In this document: positions 33,829 to 47,499 of the stretch, piece after piece
Layout of the letters: every line of letters begins with the position of its first letter
Numbering within the stretch: position 1 is the stretch's first letter
From: Taeniopygia guttata
Lineage: Eukaryota; Chordata; Aves; Passeriformes; Estrildidae
Length of the DNA stretch: 64,000 bases
Direction: 5' to 3'
NCBI RefSeq assembly: GCF_048771995.1
Contig: NC_133028.1
Coordinates: 2,934,501 to 2,998,500, forward strand
Notes under the pieces: generated by a model
The model's input: only the letters and a program-made list of their open reading frames with translations
Told to the model about the DNA's origin: nothing
Database searches by the model: none
Position numbers and translations under genes: made by a program

Positions 33829-36800
33829 AAAAACAGCAAGGAACAATGGTTCCTTGTCCTGGGATGCAGAGAGCCACAAATGGCAGAACAACCTGAGCTC
33901 CACATCTCCTTCCTTACACCCTCCAATGACTCAGCAATGTGGGGCCAAGCAAATCCACGTTTCTCCAAGGAGGACAAAACCCAGCTTTAATTAAAAGCCA
34001 AAGTGCTGGTTAATGGCCCATCGAGCAGCCAAGGAAGGGAGTGTCACAGGTCAGCGAGCTCCAGCCTGGCAGGGCTTTGATTACACTTGGGCTGTGAAAG
34101 GTAAACCTCACAGAGCCACGTCCCAAATTAATGCCCATTAGAGCCACAGCAAGCCCTTAATACTGGGGCCAACCTCGTACCCAGAGCATTCCTCAGGAGA
34201 TCTCACAGGGATTAATAAAGGATGCAATTGTCTTCTCACAGGCAGAGAAACTGAGGCAGGGAGGAGGAGGGGAGCAAGGCAGAGCTGTGGTCCCTGAAGC
34301 CAGGGAGTGACACCAGGGATGCCACTTTAAGCAATTCCATGGGCCAAAAGCTGCAGATTTTTGCTTTCCTGCTGCTTTGCCACATGGATTTGAACTGTGT
34401 GCTCCTTCTTGGGCTTTTACTTATTAAAAGGAGCTGCTTGTTCGTTTCAAAAAAATTTATTATTATTTATTTATAACATCAGTGCATAAAGGGGCCATGC
34501 ATGTGCTGTGCATCCTCACACCTAAATACAGCCCACATGCTGGGTGGAGCCGTGGCTTCTGCCTCTGCTGTTGTAAATAAACTGATGTTTTCAGAAGGAT
34601 TTACTTTATGTTTTCAAGACAAACAACCCTCTCCACAGGGGTTCAAAGCAGACTCAGACTGAATCTCCTCAGCCATTAACTGGATGGAGCTGGTGGTTCG
34701 GGCATCCCACCGGCCGGGCTGGCAAAGCCAACCCATCTCCAGGAAACACTGAGCTTCAAACACCCAGCGGAGCCAGACACAGGCAGCCCTGAAATCACAA
34801 ATCTCAAGGAAAAGTGAAGGCTAAGCCGTGGCCAAACTCCAAGCTGGAATATTTTATCGATGGGAAAGGTTTCAAGCGGGCGTGAACGGCGTCTCAAGTT
34901 TCAAAGGCGTTTCGCAACGTGTTTCAGACAGGTTTAACCAAAAGCCTTATTAACTGGTTGAAAGTTAAACTGGGAGCAGCTGACAAGACCTTTCTGAAAC
35001 AGCCCAAGCTGTGTTGCAAAGCAGGGTGTTCTTCCACGGAATGATTCTACAGGAGGAAGGTTATTTAATGGCTATGACCAGTGGGATAATATTTAAAAGA
35101 AAAAGATTCTTCCAAGTGTTAAGAAGCAGCAGCCAGAAACGCCCTCATATAACTCGCAGGCAAAAATTCCCCCTCGTGGACCCCAAAAGCAAAGCGAAGC
35201 CCTGACCTCAAGCAGCTGGAAGGAATTTCCTTCAGCTCCGTCTCTGGAGCTGGTCCAGCGCCAGGATCCGCAGGGTGGCGATGGGAAAATCACAGGCAGC
35301 TGCAGAGCCAAACCCAAACCAGCATCGCCGTCGCCCCAGAGATGCCACACAGCTGCACCACCTTTGCCTGGCATGGAGGGCAGGGAGCTCCAGCCAGCAG
35401 TGATGGCCTTTGCTGTCCAAAACCGAGGAACAACAGGATTGAGCATGGAGGGAAAACAAAAACTCTTGGCATGACGCAATTTTAAAGAGCTACGATGCTA
35501 CCATGGGGATGCCACATCCAGTGCCAGCTCCAAGCATCCAACCTGGCCCAGATCCTTCACTCCACAAAGCTGGCAGGGAATGGAGCGTGAGGGATGGTGG
35601 AAGGCTTGGCAGGGTTGTTGATTAGGGAAGAAGGAACATCACAACAGGTCCCTCACAGCACAGGCAGAGCTGTACCGGGATCCAGCAAAGCTTGGCTGGG
35701 GTGATGCAGCACCATCACAGCAACAGACAGAACTTCTGGGTGTCAAACAGTACAAAAAACCCATTTGTTTCACCCATTTTGGCTGCCTGCAGGCTTGGGG
35801 GTGCTGGTGGGTTTTTGTTGTGTGCCTGGATATTCAAGGAACCAAACTGACCTCCAAGCACAAAGCGCTTTGGACCTTTGATCCCTCCTCCCTGAGAGCG
35901 GATCCGATGCTTTTTTTGAACGGGAATCAGGAAATTTCCTGGCTGTGTTCCCCAGCTGGCTGATACCAAACACAAAACCTTAACCCTCTCCACTGCCTCT
36001 GGGCAAGGGACACAGCAAGTGATGTGACAACATGACAAAGCAATTGGAAAAAAATAGGGAAGTCTAAGGAAAGCAACATCCGGCAGCACGACTGTACTGC
36101 TGCAATTTCCCGCAAGTCCTTCTGATTCCCGACAGCTGAAGAAACAATTAATCCCAGAATTTTAAAACTGAAGAGAACCTTTAAGTGGGAAAATGTTTTT
36201 TCTACCACTAGCAGAGAAATGTGCAGAAATGGGTCAGCTGCAGCTTCCATCACCCATGGTAAAGTCAAGTTTTTTCTCCCAGCACTGTTGGAAAAGCAAA
36301 CCAGAGGTTTGCTCACGGCTGATTTTGCAAGTTCCAGGAAAACAGGCAAAAATAAATAGAAAAAAAAAAATCAATAGCACGATTTAATACAGTCTGGAGG
36401 AGGGGGAAGCAGAGTTTGGAGGAGAGCCCTGCTTGAGCTCCCATCAGGAATGAGAGTTGGGAATCACTTCCCAGGAAGGTTTGAAGCAGAGCTGGCAGCG
36501 CCTCTCTTGGAAAGGCTCACACGAGCTGCCCAAGGACAGTTCAATTCACTGCTCAGAGATGAAATAACACTTGAAGAATTTTTCCCCTTTGGCCTTGGGG
36601 ATTTGTAATTTTTCCCCCCCTTTTCCTGGCACACAGTTCCAACGTCAGGACCTGGTGAGCTCACTCTTCCTCCCAGAAGTGTGGTGGGAAAGGATGTGCT
36701 GCTGCCCCTCCTGCCCCCAGCCCTCTTTGTACTCCCAAATTGAAAAGAGGAAGCAGGAGCCACCACTTCTCCTGATGGGCTCATGGTGGAGGGACACACA

Positions 36801-38360
36801 TTATTAAATCTGGGTGTATTTTAGCCCAAAAAGAGCAATGAGAGCAGAGGCAAGTGGGGAATAATCTCCCACATTCATTTGTGGTAGGTTTTCCTTGCTC
36901 ACAGTGTTCCCCAAATAACAGGTTCCTTGGGGAACACAAACTGGAAGCTCCATGAAAAACACTCAGCTTACGCAGCTGAAGGGTCAGAGCAGAGAAATTA
37001 GTGTTAAACACTCCAGAGAATTTGAAAATTCCTGGGTGATGACACAGAGCTGTAGGAAACAATGGGGACTCCCGAAATATCACATCTGTAAGAAAAAAAA
37101 AAATCCCACTTTGATCAAGCCTACAGGCTGAACCAAAACCAATCACTTTCCATGGAGCCAAAGAGCAACTTGCACTCTGCACTCTAATACTGAGAAGCAG
37201 ATGGATTAAACCCCTTTTTCCCCCCATTTCCTAAGCTCCTTTAATGAGGAAAAAAAAATAATAATCAATGCAACACACAGGGATCAATAATCCTACAAAA
37301 TCCTGCTGAAGAGGAGCACCCTGAACCAGTGATGGGATCACAGCTGCCAGCAGCCATCCTACAAAGGCAGTCAGAGGAGCCAAGCACAATTTGGGAACAG
37401 GAAGGCAGAATGATCTCGTTGACACTAAATAAGGTTGCTAGGTTATGGATTTTTGTGAGGGGGGAATAATCTGAAAGGGGATCCAGATGGCTGTAAAGCC
37501 TTGTGGTGGAAAAGCAGCATGAGGCCAGAGAGGGAAGAATTCCTCTTTATGCTGCTGCTGTCTGCTCCCGGATCCTGGGTCTCAGTCCTCAGGAATGCAC
37601 TCCGTGGACCCTTTTTAATTGCATCATTTATATTTGAGATAAAAATTAGGAAGAAGAGGTAGCTGGATAAGAAGAGTGAAAAAGCTGGTGACTGGATACC
37701 GGGGAAAAAAGTCCCTAAACAAATCCCAGGGAGCTGCTGCTCCCCTGAGCCCACTTTGATCCAGCCAAGGTTGTATTTTACAATCCTGACAGCCTGAAAA
37801 AGGCTTCAGGAAAACCCAGACAATCCCAAACCCAGCCTGCTGGGAATTCACACCAATGCCACGTCACTGCTGTTTCCAATTTTTCCTAATACTTCCAAAA
37901 AAATGAGCTGCACAGACAGTCCACCCTTTCCTGGTTTTGACCCAAGTACTGAGATTTAGGGGATAATTATTTTTTTTTATCATTCCTTCTCCCTTGCTAA
38001 CAGAGACTGGAATGGTTTTGCAACACTTTATAGAGTCCAGTATAAAAACCTCCTGGGAGTTATACGGAAAAAGGACAAAAACTGCTTCACCTATATGGGA
38101 CTGGCACAAGAAAGGTGGCTCCAAGGATGGAAAACCCCTCAAAATTTAGTTGGAAATGGAAAACGGAACTTTTCCACACCCAGACTTGCACAGCCAAGTG
38201 AGATCCTTGGAGAGAAACATTCACCAACCAACAAATGCATCTCCTCTGTCACAGAGTGTCAGCACCAAGGGTGATGCCATGGGATATCATCCTTTTTCCC
38301 TATTCACCTGGAATTGTAGCCTGACCTTAGTGGGGTGCAGAAAATGAAGAGACCTTAGTT

Positions 38361-38538
38361 AAGCACTGGCACAGGTTGTTTAGAGAGGTTGTGGATTCCC
38401 TATCCCTGGAAATCTTCAAGGCTATGTTGGAGCAATCTGGTCTAGTGGAAGGTGTTCCTGCTCATGGCAGGGTGGTGGAATGAGATGCTCTTGAAGGACC
38501 TCTCCAACCTAAACCATCCCATGATTCTGTGATTCTAA
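38361..38538 (+). mobile_element. CR1 LINE 3' end with tail
   Basis: Sense copy: CACTGGCACAGGTTGTTTAG, GGTTGTGGATTCCCTATCCC, and GACCTCTCCAACCTAAACC, ending in ATGATTCTGTGATTCT, two octamer tail units. Confidence 0.9.
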
Positions 38539-39961
38539 AATCCAGGTGTACCCATACCCCAGGGGTCTGTAACCAGGAGGTGATGGACAACCAGTTGTAA
38601 ATTTCCAACATCATCTGCCCACACCCCTCCTTTGCCCAGGGACGCTGCTTCTTACAGGGGTTCCTCACAAATTGTGCCCTAAATAACCAAAAGCCCAATT
38701 TACAGCTGTGCTGCTGATGCACAACTTGTTTTAAAGAAAAAAAAAAAAAAGCCAAGCAAACCTAACACCTTTTGTGAGTTACTTAAAATTTAATTTTTTC
38801 TTGCAACTGGCTGAACAAAACCTGCTAAATATTTTCTGAATGCTTCAAGGCTACAAAGCTAAAAACCACCAGTGGGAATTTCAGGTGTGTAACAGTTTAC
38901 TGTTGGATCTCCATGAATTCCTGGGTGCTGAATCGCCTACTAGAAGGGAAAATATATGAGTGGCACTAAGGAGGTGGCTTAGCAACGAGCAGGCTGGCAG
39001 CTTCGAGTGGCTTTTTAAAGGTCAAGAGAGAACACGATGTCTGGAGCCCTCACGTTCCATTTTTTTTACTACAATTTAATGATATTTCTGGCCAGCCTGG
39101 TTATTAAATTGCCACCTCGCACTGGCCAGCCACACATCTGTTAAACCCAGGCTTTAAATTAAGACCTTCCCCTCCTAAATATCCCCTTTCAACCCATTCC
39201 CACCTTCACCAACGTGGTGGGGGGGAAAAGCTTTGTCGGGATGAAACACAAAGAGAGGTCCCACCACGGAGGGGATTTTTGGGAGGTGCTGCTGAGCAGC
39301 ATCATTGAAATTCAGCGGGAGAAGCCAGTTTTCCTCGGCTCTGTGGGGGCTGCCATGTTAAATCACATTTGGATTCACAGTACAAGGCTGCTAAAATACC
39401 ACCACGGCGCCTATTGGCACATTTCAATGAAAACGCCGTGGCCTCATTAGTAGAGTGGAAATTATGAGCTTGTCTTTGTATATATTTAAAAGCTCGCCTC
39501 TGAAACTCTACTGGGTTGGGGCCAGGAATTCCTGGCTCCGAGCTCCTACCACTCGGCAGTTCGGGATCGCTTTGCTCGCACAGGTCAAGCGACCACGAAG
39601 CCATCGACCCGGGAGAAAAGGCATTTAAAAACTGCCCTGAGGGGAGAGGCAACAGGGTTTGAACTAAACCCTCCTCCCTGTGAGCTGGTTAGGGAGCAAG
39701 TCCTAATGAAAGTGCAGGTTGTAATTAAGAGGATGCAGGAATGTGGGTGTGTGGAGTTTCATCCTGCTCCCAACACTTGGGGTGAGCATCCCGTCAGCCC
39801 AGAAGCGCCGTTCCCCTCTGGGGATGGACCACAAAAGCCCAAATCCTTTGAAATGAGGGGCAAACTTGTGAAATAACATGTTTTTTCAGGACCTGGTCCT
39901 CTCAAGATGGGAATTTGCAAGTCTCTGTGAAGGAAAACTTTGGGCTCAGCTCCCTACTTAC

Positions 39962-40044
39962 CTGCACGGGCGCCGCAACGCAGCCAAGCCACACAAACCC
40001 AACGTATCTGCTTGAACAGCTACTGTGGTTTGGTACCAGGGATG
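39962..40044 (-). other. RNF24: Predicted noncoding 5' UTR exon of RNF24 (83 nt)
   Basis: On the minus strand a strong acceptor (pyrimidine tract TTTTTCTCTTTTCTTCCAG) is followed by 83 bases. They end in a perfect donor, CAG followed by GTAAGT. The exon contains no ATG, as expected for 5' UTR, and has several CpGs in otherwise CpG-poor DNA. It would splice onto the exon at 30773. RNF24 is known from other vertebrates to have upstream noncoding exons. The exact human counterpart cannot be checked here. Confidence 0.55.
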
Positions 40045-42570
40045 CTGGAAGAAAAGAGAAAAACACCCTAAAAACTGCACAAAAATCCAGAGGGAGCAAA
40101 GGAGGGGATGAAGACATGGTTTTTAAACGCTTGGATTCGCAGAGGCTCTCAGAAATTGCTTCAGCTCTTGGTAACAGCACAGAGATCCCCTTTTAAAACA
40201 CGGCGATGACGTTACGTGGCATAGAAAGAATGGGGGGGGGAGGCTTGGCTAATCCTCACAATTTTATAAGCATCTGAGACACTAATCCCTTGATCTCATT
40301 GAAAGGGATTAGAATTACTCCCTTGCCAGGAAATTTAAGAAGTTTTCTACCAGATGTAAACAAAAGCATGGAGCAGCCTGCAGAGATGGCTGCCACACAG
40401 CGAGTCCTCACAGAGAAATCTGCATCAGGACTGGTTTTGGGGTGGAAAAGGGGGATTTCCAACCCAATGCTGCAGAGGATTGTTTGGAAAGATGTGGGTA
40501 TCCAAGACAAGCCTGATCAGTCCATCCACAGTAGGCTCAAGACAGGATCCCATCCCGGGGAAGCAACCTGCCAGGGCTTCACAACTCATCTTTGGGCTCC
40601 AACTCTTATGGAAATGGATGCTCCAGCTAAAAAAAAAAATCCATCCCATCCACCTGACTTGTTCTGCATTGGCCTAGGAAAATGTCATTTTGATAATAAC
40701 AAAAAAAGAGAAAAGATCTCTGAGCAACAAAACCTAAGTTGTGCCCAGCTATGTAGCAGCCTTCATCCACACAGCTCTGTGGTAAGGACCTTGGTTAATA
40801 AAGAAAATATAACATGGCACCCTCATGGAAACAGACTGGGATCTGCTGCTACCCTCACAATGAGTGACTCATAATACTGATTAATAATTTATTTGATTTA
40901 GAAGAAGAAGCAGGCAATGTGCAATCTGGGCTTTGATATCAAGCAGTTTGCTACTAAGTTGGATGTTCCAGCTCAGAACATCAATAGATAAATCAAACCT
41001 AAAGGAAGCAGAAAGGATTCAGGGGATCCTTTGGAGAAGAAAAACAACTTTTGTTAGAAAACAGATATTTTCTAAGAAAGAAACTAGATTTTTGTCATGC
41101 TTACTTCTTTCCTCTTTTAAATTCCATCCAAAAAATAAACCTAAAGAGGCTCAAGTTCCAACCTCAGTATAAACAAGGCCCCAATTTCATCAGCTTGTCT
41201 TAAAACCCTTCCTTTTGGAGGTGCCTGAAAAGATGGCAGCAGTATCCCTCTTCTCCAGCCCATTTTTCTGCAGGACAGTATAATTTTCAGACTTCAGGCA
41301 CAAATTCTCTCTTGGCTTTGGGAGAATACCCACCATCCCCATCGCAGTCCCATCTCCCAACTCCCTGCAACACTCCTGCTCCCAGATTTAGCATCAGAGG
41401 CTGGAATAAACCACCTGATGTCAGGCTTATCTGCAGCTCCATCCCTCTTCCCTGGCTGCAGCACATCCCAGGCCTTTCCCATCACCTCCTTGACCTGTTC
41501 CTCCCACTACATCACTGGCAGCTGCCTGGGGAAGGTGCTTCAGGAGGAGGAAGACACAAGGAGGAAGCCCCAAGGATGATCAGAAGCACACAGAAGCTCA
41601 GCATCCCTCAGGCAAAGCCACAGTTGAGAAAATGATCCATTTTTCCTGCTTTTACTCCCAAAGTGCCACCCCCAAACAACACTCAGCACAACGGTGAGGG
41701 TGTTTTGGTGTGAATGGCAAGCAAGACTTGGGTGTTGGGCTCAGCTGACAGACACCCAACCCACAAGAGTGCCACCAGACAGGCTCATCCCAATTCATTC
41801 AGCCATCAAACCACCCAACACCACACAATCCCATCCCACTTCAGATGGCCACCACAGCCACAGCCTCCAAAAGCCTTATCTTTTATCCCACATGCCAAGA
41901 GAGCAAAATACCAGGTTGTCATCCAACACTTCCCAACTAGAAAGCGAAAGAAAAACCCCCAACCCCACAGCTTTGTTTGAGCAGAGCCAGGAAATTGCCT
42001 CGGGAGAAGCCCAGCCTGGCAAAGGGTTTTTACAGGGAACAATAGGAAAATGGGAGTCGTTAAAGCACTGAGGAAATATTTGCCATCGTTAAAGTGCCGA
42101 GGAATTTGCTGGCTCGAGACAAAGCTCTGCTGATCCCTAAAATCCAAGAGGGAGGCACGATCCACTCAGGTGGGTTTGCTGTAGTTGAAGTTGTCTCCTG
42201 GGAGACTCTGATCCCTCCAAGCCAGCTCTGATGGGTAATTTGGCTTCACACACTTTCTTACCTGCCAGGCTGCTCCTCCTGGATTTCAATGGACCGATCA
42301 GGGAGCTGAAATGCTCTGGTTTCAAGCCTGGGAAACTGCACGGCCACAGAGCTCTTGTGTTTTCCCTGAAATACTCCCATAAACCAAGAAGCTGGGAAAC
42401 CCACTCCTCCTGCACAGGATAGGAGAGGCTGGAATCAGGAGGGCAGCTGCCTCCTGCTCAGCACTTTCAGTTTCTCTCTCCAAGCACTCTCCTGGCACAA
42501 CTTCCTCTAAAGCGCTTTGCGAGTGAAAAGCTGCATTAGTGGTGGGATTAATCCTCTGAGGGGATAATAA

Positions 42571-43120
42571 AATCACAGAATCATGGAATCGTTTAGGTTG
42601 GAAAAGCCCTCTAAGGCCATCAAGTCCAACTGCTAACCCAGCACTGCCAAGGCCTTCACTAACCCGTGTCCCCAAGTGCCACTTCTACACGGCTTTTAAA
42701 TCCCTCTGGGAACGATGACTTCAGCCCCTGCCACGAAAAAGTGGCCTTGCCAAAGTCCAGAAAGACACACCCACAGCCCCTCCTTCATCCACCAAAACAG
42801 GTGACCTTGTCACAGAAGGAGATCAGGCTGGTCAGGCAGGACCTGTATGTCACAAACTCACACTGGCTGCTCCAGATCCTGACTGCCCTGTTGGTGCTGC
42901 GTGAGGGGACTTAGGATGATCCACTCCTGTCACTCAACTGACAGCCCTGTAGTTCTGTAGTTCCCAAAATCTTCCTTCCTGCCCTTCTTGTAGCTGTGTG
43001 TCACATCTGCTGACTTCCAGTCAGCTGGGACCTCCCAGTTAGCCAGGGCTGCTGGTAAATCATGGAAAGTTATCCCCATCCATTGCAGCAATCCATTTGT
43101 TTGAGTCATCCCACATGACT
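42571..43120 (-). mobile_element. CR1 LINE with reverse transcriptase remnant (antisense, about 550 bp)
   Basis: The left end has ATCACAGAATCATGGAATCG and the CR1 3' UTR blocks. Further right the minus strand still reads as CR1 ORF2: NWEVPADWKSADVTHSYKKG, then RKEDFGNYR, which matches the family sequence GEVPADWR..ANVTPIYKKG..EDPGNYRPVSL. Stops interrupt the frame just after NYR and elsewhere, so it is dead. The 5' part of the element is missing, as is usual for CR1. Confidence 0.9.
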
Positions 43121-45779
43121 CTGTGCTGGCAACCATGTCACTGCTTTCCTGATGCACAGTAGTTTCCAGATTCTTCTCCTCTTGGTGACCATGGGTGTTG
43201 GTGCAGGTGCACTTCAGTTGGTGATCAATCCCATCATCTTTTTGGAGAAGTTCCAGTTTCTACGTGACCATTCTCAGTGGCTTTCATGGTTTCCAACACA
43301 TCAATAACCCTTGTGGCTGTGCTGCCACATGGATCTCCATCCCCTGCCTCCATGGAGACAGCACACTGAAGGACCTGGCTAGCATGCTGTCCCTCAAACA
43401 TTGGGATGGGCCTCCAGAATTATCCCGCAATAATCCCGCAAAGGCAAAGATCCTTTTCCCCTTCAAAGCCAGGAGAACCCAAGTTCTTCAGCAGTCTTGG
43501 TGTCCTGCAAACCAACTCAAAAACAAAACTAAAGCCAAAATAAGCCTGGAGAAGTCATTCTTTCTTGCTCCTCTCACTCACAGTCCTGAAGATGAAGCAG
43601 AAAAAGCAGGACATCCCTGCCTAGGCATCCCAGCACCCTGACCTCACTGGTCCTCCTGTTTCTCTGCTTTTTCCACAGCCTGATCCAGCTGTAGCTCTAG
43701 CATTGGAGCAATGTGAGACCTCACAGCCTTTGGCTACACCAAACCAGCTGCTTCCTGCTAATTTGGTCCAAGCTCCTGCTGCCCATCCACTCGTTGGCAG
43801 TAGTCGGGCTCATCTCGCCATCCCTTCAGCACTGCATCCGTCTGTGAGCAGGATACAGGAGCCCTCCACATATGGCTGGAACCCTTCAGGACTGGTTTTT
43901 GTTCTTTGGTAGAATTTAAACATGCCAGACATGTAGAAAAACGACACATTCTCTGTGTGCTCCAGAGGGAACAGCATCCAAAAATGGCGCAGCTCCACCG
44001 CCAGCAGTGATCCCGGGATGGAGGAACAGGCCTGCTCAGCTCACTGTCAATGTCAAGGCTCTCCCATCCCTCAGGACACGAAGCAAATCACCACTGCCCG
44101 TGGCTGTAGCAAGACCACGTGGGCTGGGATCCTGTCCCAGAGCGCGTTTTCCATGGGATCGCTGGCATTCCTCAATGCAGTGAAGGCCGGTATCACATCA
44201 TCACTGATGCCGCTTTAGAGCCCTGTCAGCGGCTCCGGGTGGGGACACGGCCACTCCCAAACTGACTCTGAGCGCTTCCAGGGCAACAGCGACAGGAGAG
44301 GGAATGGCTTCGATGGCTGATCTTATCTTGTGTCAACAACACTCAGCTTCAGGGGGAATGATTACAGGAACAAAAACAAACAAACCCAGCTCGGGCACAC
44401 CAAGCACTGCTGAGACGGGGGAGCTTCAACCCCAAAAAACATCCACCAGGCTTCCACACCAATATTCCAAATTGGCTGAGGACCACCAGAAGGATCTGCA
44501 CCTCCTGCCACAGCCCCAAGGATGGGCTTGTTTGGGTTTACAGTGCAGCAGGAGCCTGGCATGGTGAGGGAGGACCGTGTCTCAGCTCTGTCATCCCAAG
44601 GCAGAAGGCTCCAGGTGCAGGTGCTGGGAACAGGAAACGAGCACCAGCTGTACTTCTCTCCACCTTTTCCACATCCAAGTGTTGTTTTATGGCCGGGAGT
44701 GAATCACTCACAACACGTCTTCTGCCACACAGCCCAAGTGGAGGTGACAGCAGGTCACTGGGAGGGGTGACCCAAGGGGGAACGCCTGGAGAGATGGTCC
44801 AGAAGCACAAAAGTTCTCCTTGCAAAGCCAGGCGGCCTCCTGTAATCCCACACATCATTTAGTCCAGGAAGCAGCTGGAAGTTGGCTCTTCTTGGGTAAC
44901 ACATCCAGGATTGGTTCAGATCCATAATCCTGAGCAGCTCTGCTGCTTCATTGCCATGGAATCCACCTCCTCTCCCTGCCTTTCCCCCAGGACAGGGCTA
45001 GGACCACTCTCCAGCCAAGAACAGTGGCAGCAACCAGCAGCCATCACTTTATTTCCCATGTAGCACACAGTATTCCTCATCTGAAGGTCCAACAGATCCC
45101 ACAGCATTCAGAGCACGCTGACCCCAAGGTGTCCTTCACAGCTGGTCCATCACAGTTATCTCCAATCACACCTGGAGGTGACTGGATCTGAGCCTGGGAT
45201 GCACAAGCAGTAAGATCCAGCAAAGCTGACCCACCTCTACATCTTGTTCTCCCCAAATCTGAGACAGCCTTTGACCAAACAGCAATGCCAGCAGACCTGG
45301 AGAGTCCAACCCAGCCTTGGTGAACAGGACAAAATTAGCAAACCTGAGCCGAGCAGTGGGGGAACAGAGGTTGTGGGAGGTTGTGGAGGGGATTTCCTTC
45401 AGCAGCAAGGCTGGGAGATGTCGGAAATCACCACCACACAGACCTCCAGCAGCTCCACCACCCGCTCAGGATCAGGACTGTCATCTGCCAGCATCAGCCC
45501 TGTGACTTGGTAATGGGATCACATCATTGCTCCTGCCTGCTTCTGGCACATGGGGCTAGAAGCATTTATTTTCCCTTTTAAAACACGTTTTAAATACCTC
45601 AATTAGTGCATTTTGGGTTCCTTCCACATTGCCCCCAAGCAGTTCTTCTGTCAGGGGCTCTATCCTTCCACTGCTGATTATTAGTGGGGCACGGGATTGT
45701 TATTTTTCCAGGCCAGGGGCCAAATTTGTATTTAATTTTTGCTCCAGATGGCACAGCACTCCAGATGCATCAGCTGGAG

Positions 45780-45960
45780 CATCGAACCTGTATGAATAAA
45801 GTAATAGAGCAAACATCATGATTTACTCAGGGGCCGTTTGACACGCTTAAGGTGCTTTGTGTACATCTGTCGTGCAAAAAAAAAGGCATTCAAATGAATT
45901 CAGCTGATAGTTTCACTATTATAAACCAAACACCTGAGGGAAATGAAACAGCAGTAGGAA
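45780..45960. other. Possible conserved noncoding element
   Basis: A unique, AT-moderate segment with TGATTTACTCA, CATTCAAATGAATTCAG and AAACCAAACACCTG. It has the look of developmental enhancers with POU/homeodomain-like words, but this is an impression and no conservation data are available. Confidence 0.2.
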
Positions 45961-46608
45961 TCTAAAAAATAATCATGATAATAATATTAGAACTTATATT
46001 TTGCTTTCTGTAAAGTCAAGGATATGTTTAAAAAAAAAGGCTGATTTCAGCAATCACTGCTGAGCATGGGCCTGGGTTTTGTTCACCTGCCTCTGTCCCT
46101 GAAGCTGCTGCTGGCAGTGGGTTTTGCAAACCAGGATCAGAGTCCTCCCAGGAGAAGGGCTGGTGATCCCACATTTCAGCTTATGGCTCTGCTCACCCGA
46201 GGAGACGCGAGGAGGACACCAGAGGACAACCACGAGATGTTCCAGTTATGCTTCTGGCAAATTCACCCTGTTCCCAGAAAGCTGCTGCATCCCTCTGGCA
46301 CAGCCTGCAGCCGGGATGTGCTCCCTGCAAACTAAAGCACCCAAAATAACTCCGAATAGGGAAAAAAAATAAATAAAAAGAGAGAGATTGAGTAGTCGGG
46401 TTTATCTGCCTGGGCACATGAATAGCCGCCGTGTAAAAACCAGCTGAGCCCGCAAACGCCTGGAAACAAAGGGATGGGGGGGAGGTGTCTTTTTGTGCTT
46501 GGCTTTGCTCCGTTCAGAGCATCCTTGGGCTGTGAGAGCCCGTCCTGGCGGCACCCGAAACAAAGGAAAGCCGGGAGCTGTAGGCAGGAGCCAGCTGGGG
46601 AAAACCGG

Positions 46609-46645
46609 GACGAGGAGGAGGAGGAGGAGGAGGAGGAGGAAGAGG
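46609..46645 (+). repeat. (GAG)n trinucleotide repeat
   Basis: About eleven GAG units, the last interrupted by GAA, in a GC-rich patch of the RNF24 first intron. Confidence 0.9.
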
Positions 46646-47499
46646 CACCGCATCGCCCTCCCCGGCAGCTGCGGAGCCGGGCTCGCGTGTTGCCGAACAC
46701 GTTATCCATGGCAGGAAACTCGAGATCAAAGGCGAGGAGCGTGCCAGAGCAAGATGTCATCCAAACCTCCTGCCAAAGGTGTGCACGGGAGGGGGGAAGC
46801 AAGCCCCAGACACACACGCTGGCACATCCGACGGAGCCGGCGCCGCTCGTGGGGTGACCGAGACCCACGCGTGTTCTCCTCCGTGCACCCCGGCGAAGAC
46901 AAAGACAGGCTGAAGTGAACAAACACAAAAAAACCCAAAACCCCAAACCGCAGGAGGAGCATTTTTACCCTCGGTTTGCAGTCCCCAGGGTCCCACGCAG
47001 GTCCCCTGCCAAAGGGGAAGGGAGGGCACGGACGTGCTGGCACGGCAGGAACAGCAGCCCAGTGTAACTCCAAAAAAGCATCTTTTCCCATTTCTGGGTG
47101 GCTTTTTTTTTTTTTTTTCCTTTCTTTTTCGGTTTTCTTTTAAAGCAGAAGAAACCCGCAGCGTCCCGTCTCGGCCCCAGGAAAGCAAGGGGACGGGTCT
47201 GATTCCAAGCCAGCAGCTGCTGGGAACAGAGGTGACCTGGGCACCATAGGGTGGGACCCCCAGGAGCTCCCCCTCATCGAGGGGTCCAGCAGGATGGGGA
47301 CATGTCCCCTGTCCCTTTGTGCTGCCCCAGCCCCCTCCTCCATCCCTGCGGGGTGATGCAGTCCATGGCTCCAGCCTCTGGGCTGTCCCCTCTGTCCCCA
47401 CAAGCGGGACCTTATGGCAGCCCTATAGTGCTGCCAGACACCCCAAAAGCACAGCCCAGACCCCTGAGAGTGCCCCAGTGTGGAGGCCCCTGCCCCAGA

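Larger units (their letters stand above)
30774..39961 (-). other. RNF24: RNF24 intron upstream of the first coding exon
   Basis: About 9.2 kb, mostly unique sequence. It contains a possible alternative first exon (32066-32310) and sense CR1 pieces at 33650-33828 and 38361-38538. Stretches near 34040-34170 and 39330-39640 look non-repetitive and well preserved. No other coding frame is convincing. Confidence 0.7.

Noticed and set aside
42262-42305. A 44-base minus-strand exon candidate with a CAG-GTAAGA donor
   Set aside because: The donor is good but the acceptor has a poor pyrimidine tract, so it is much weaker than 39962-40044.
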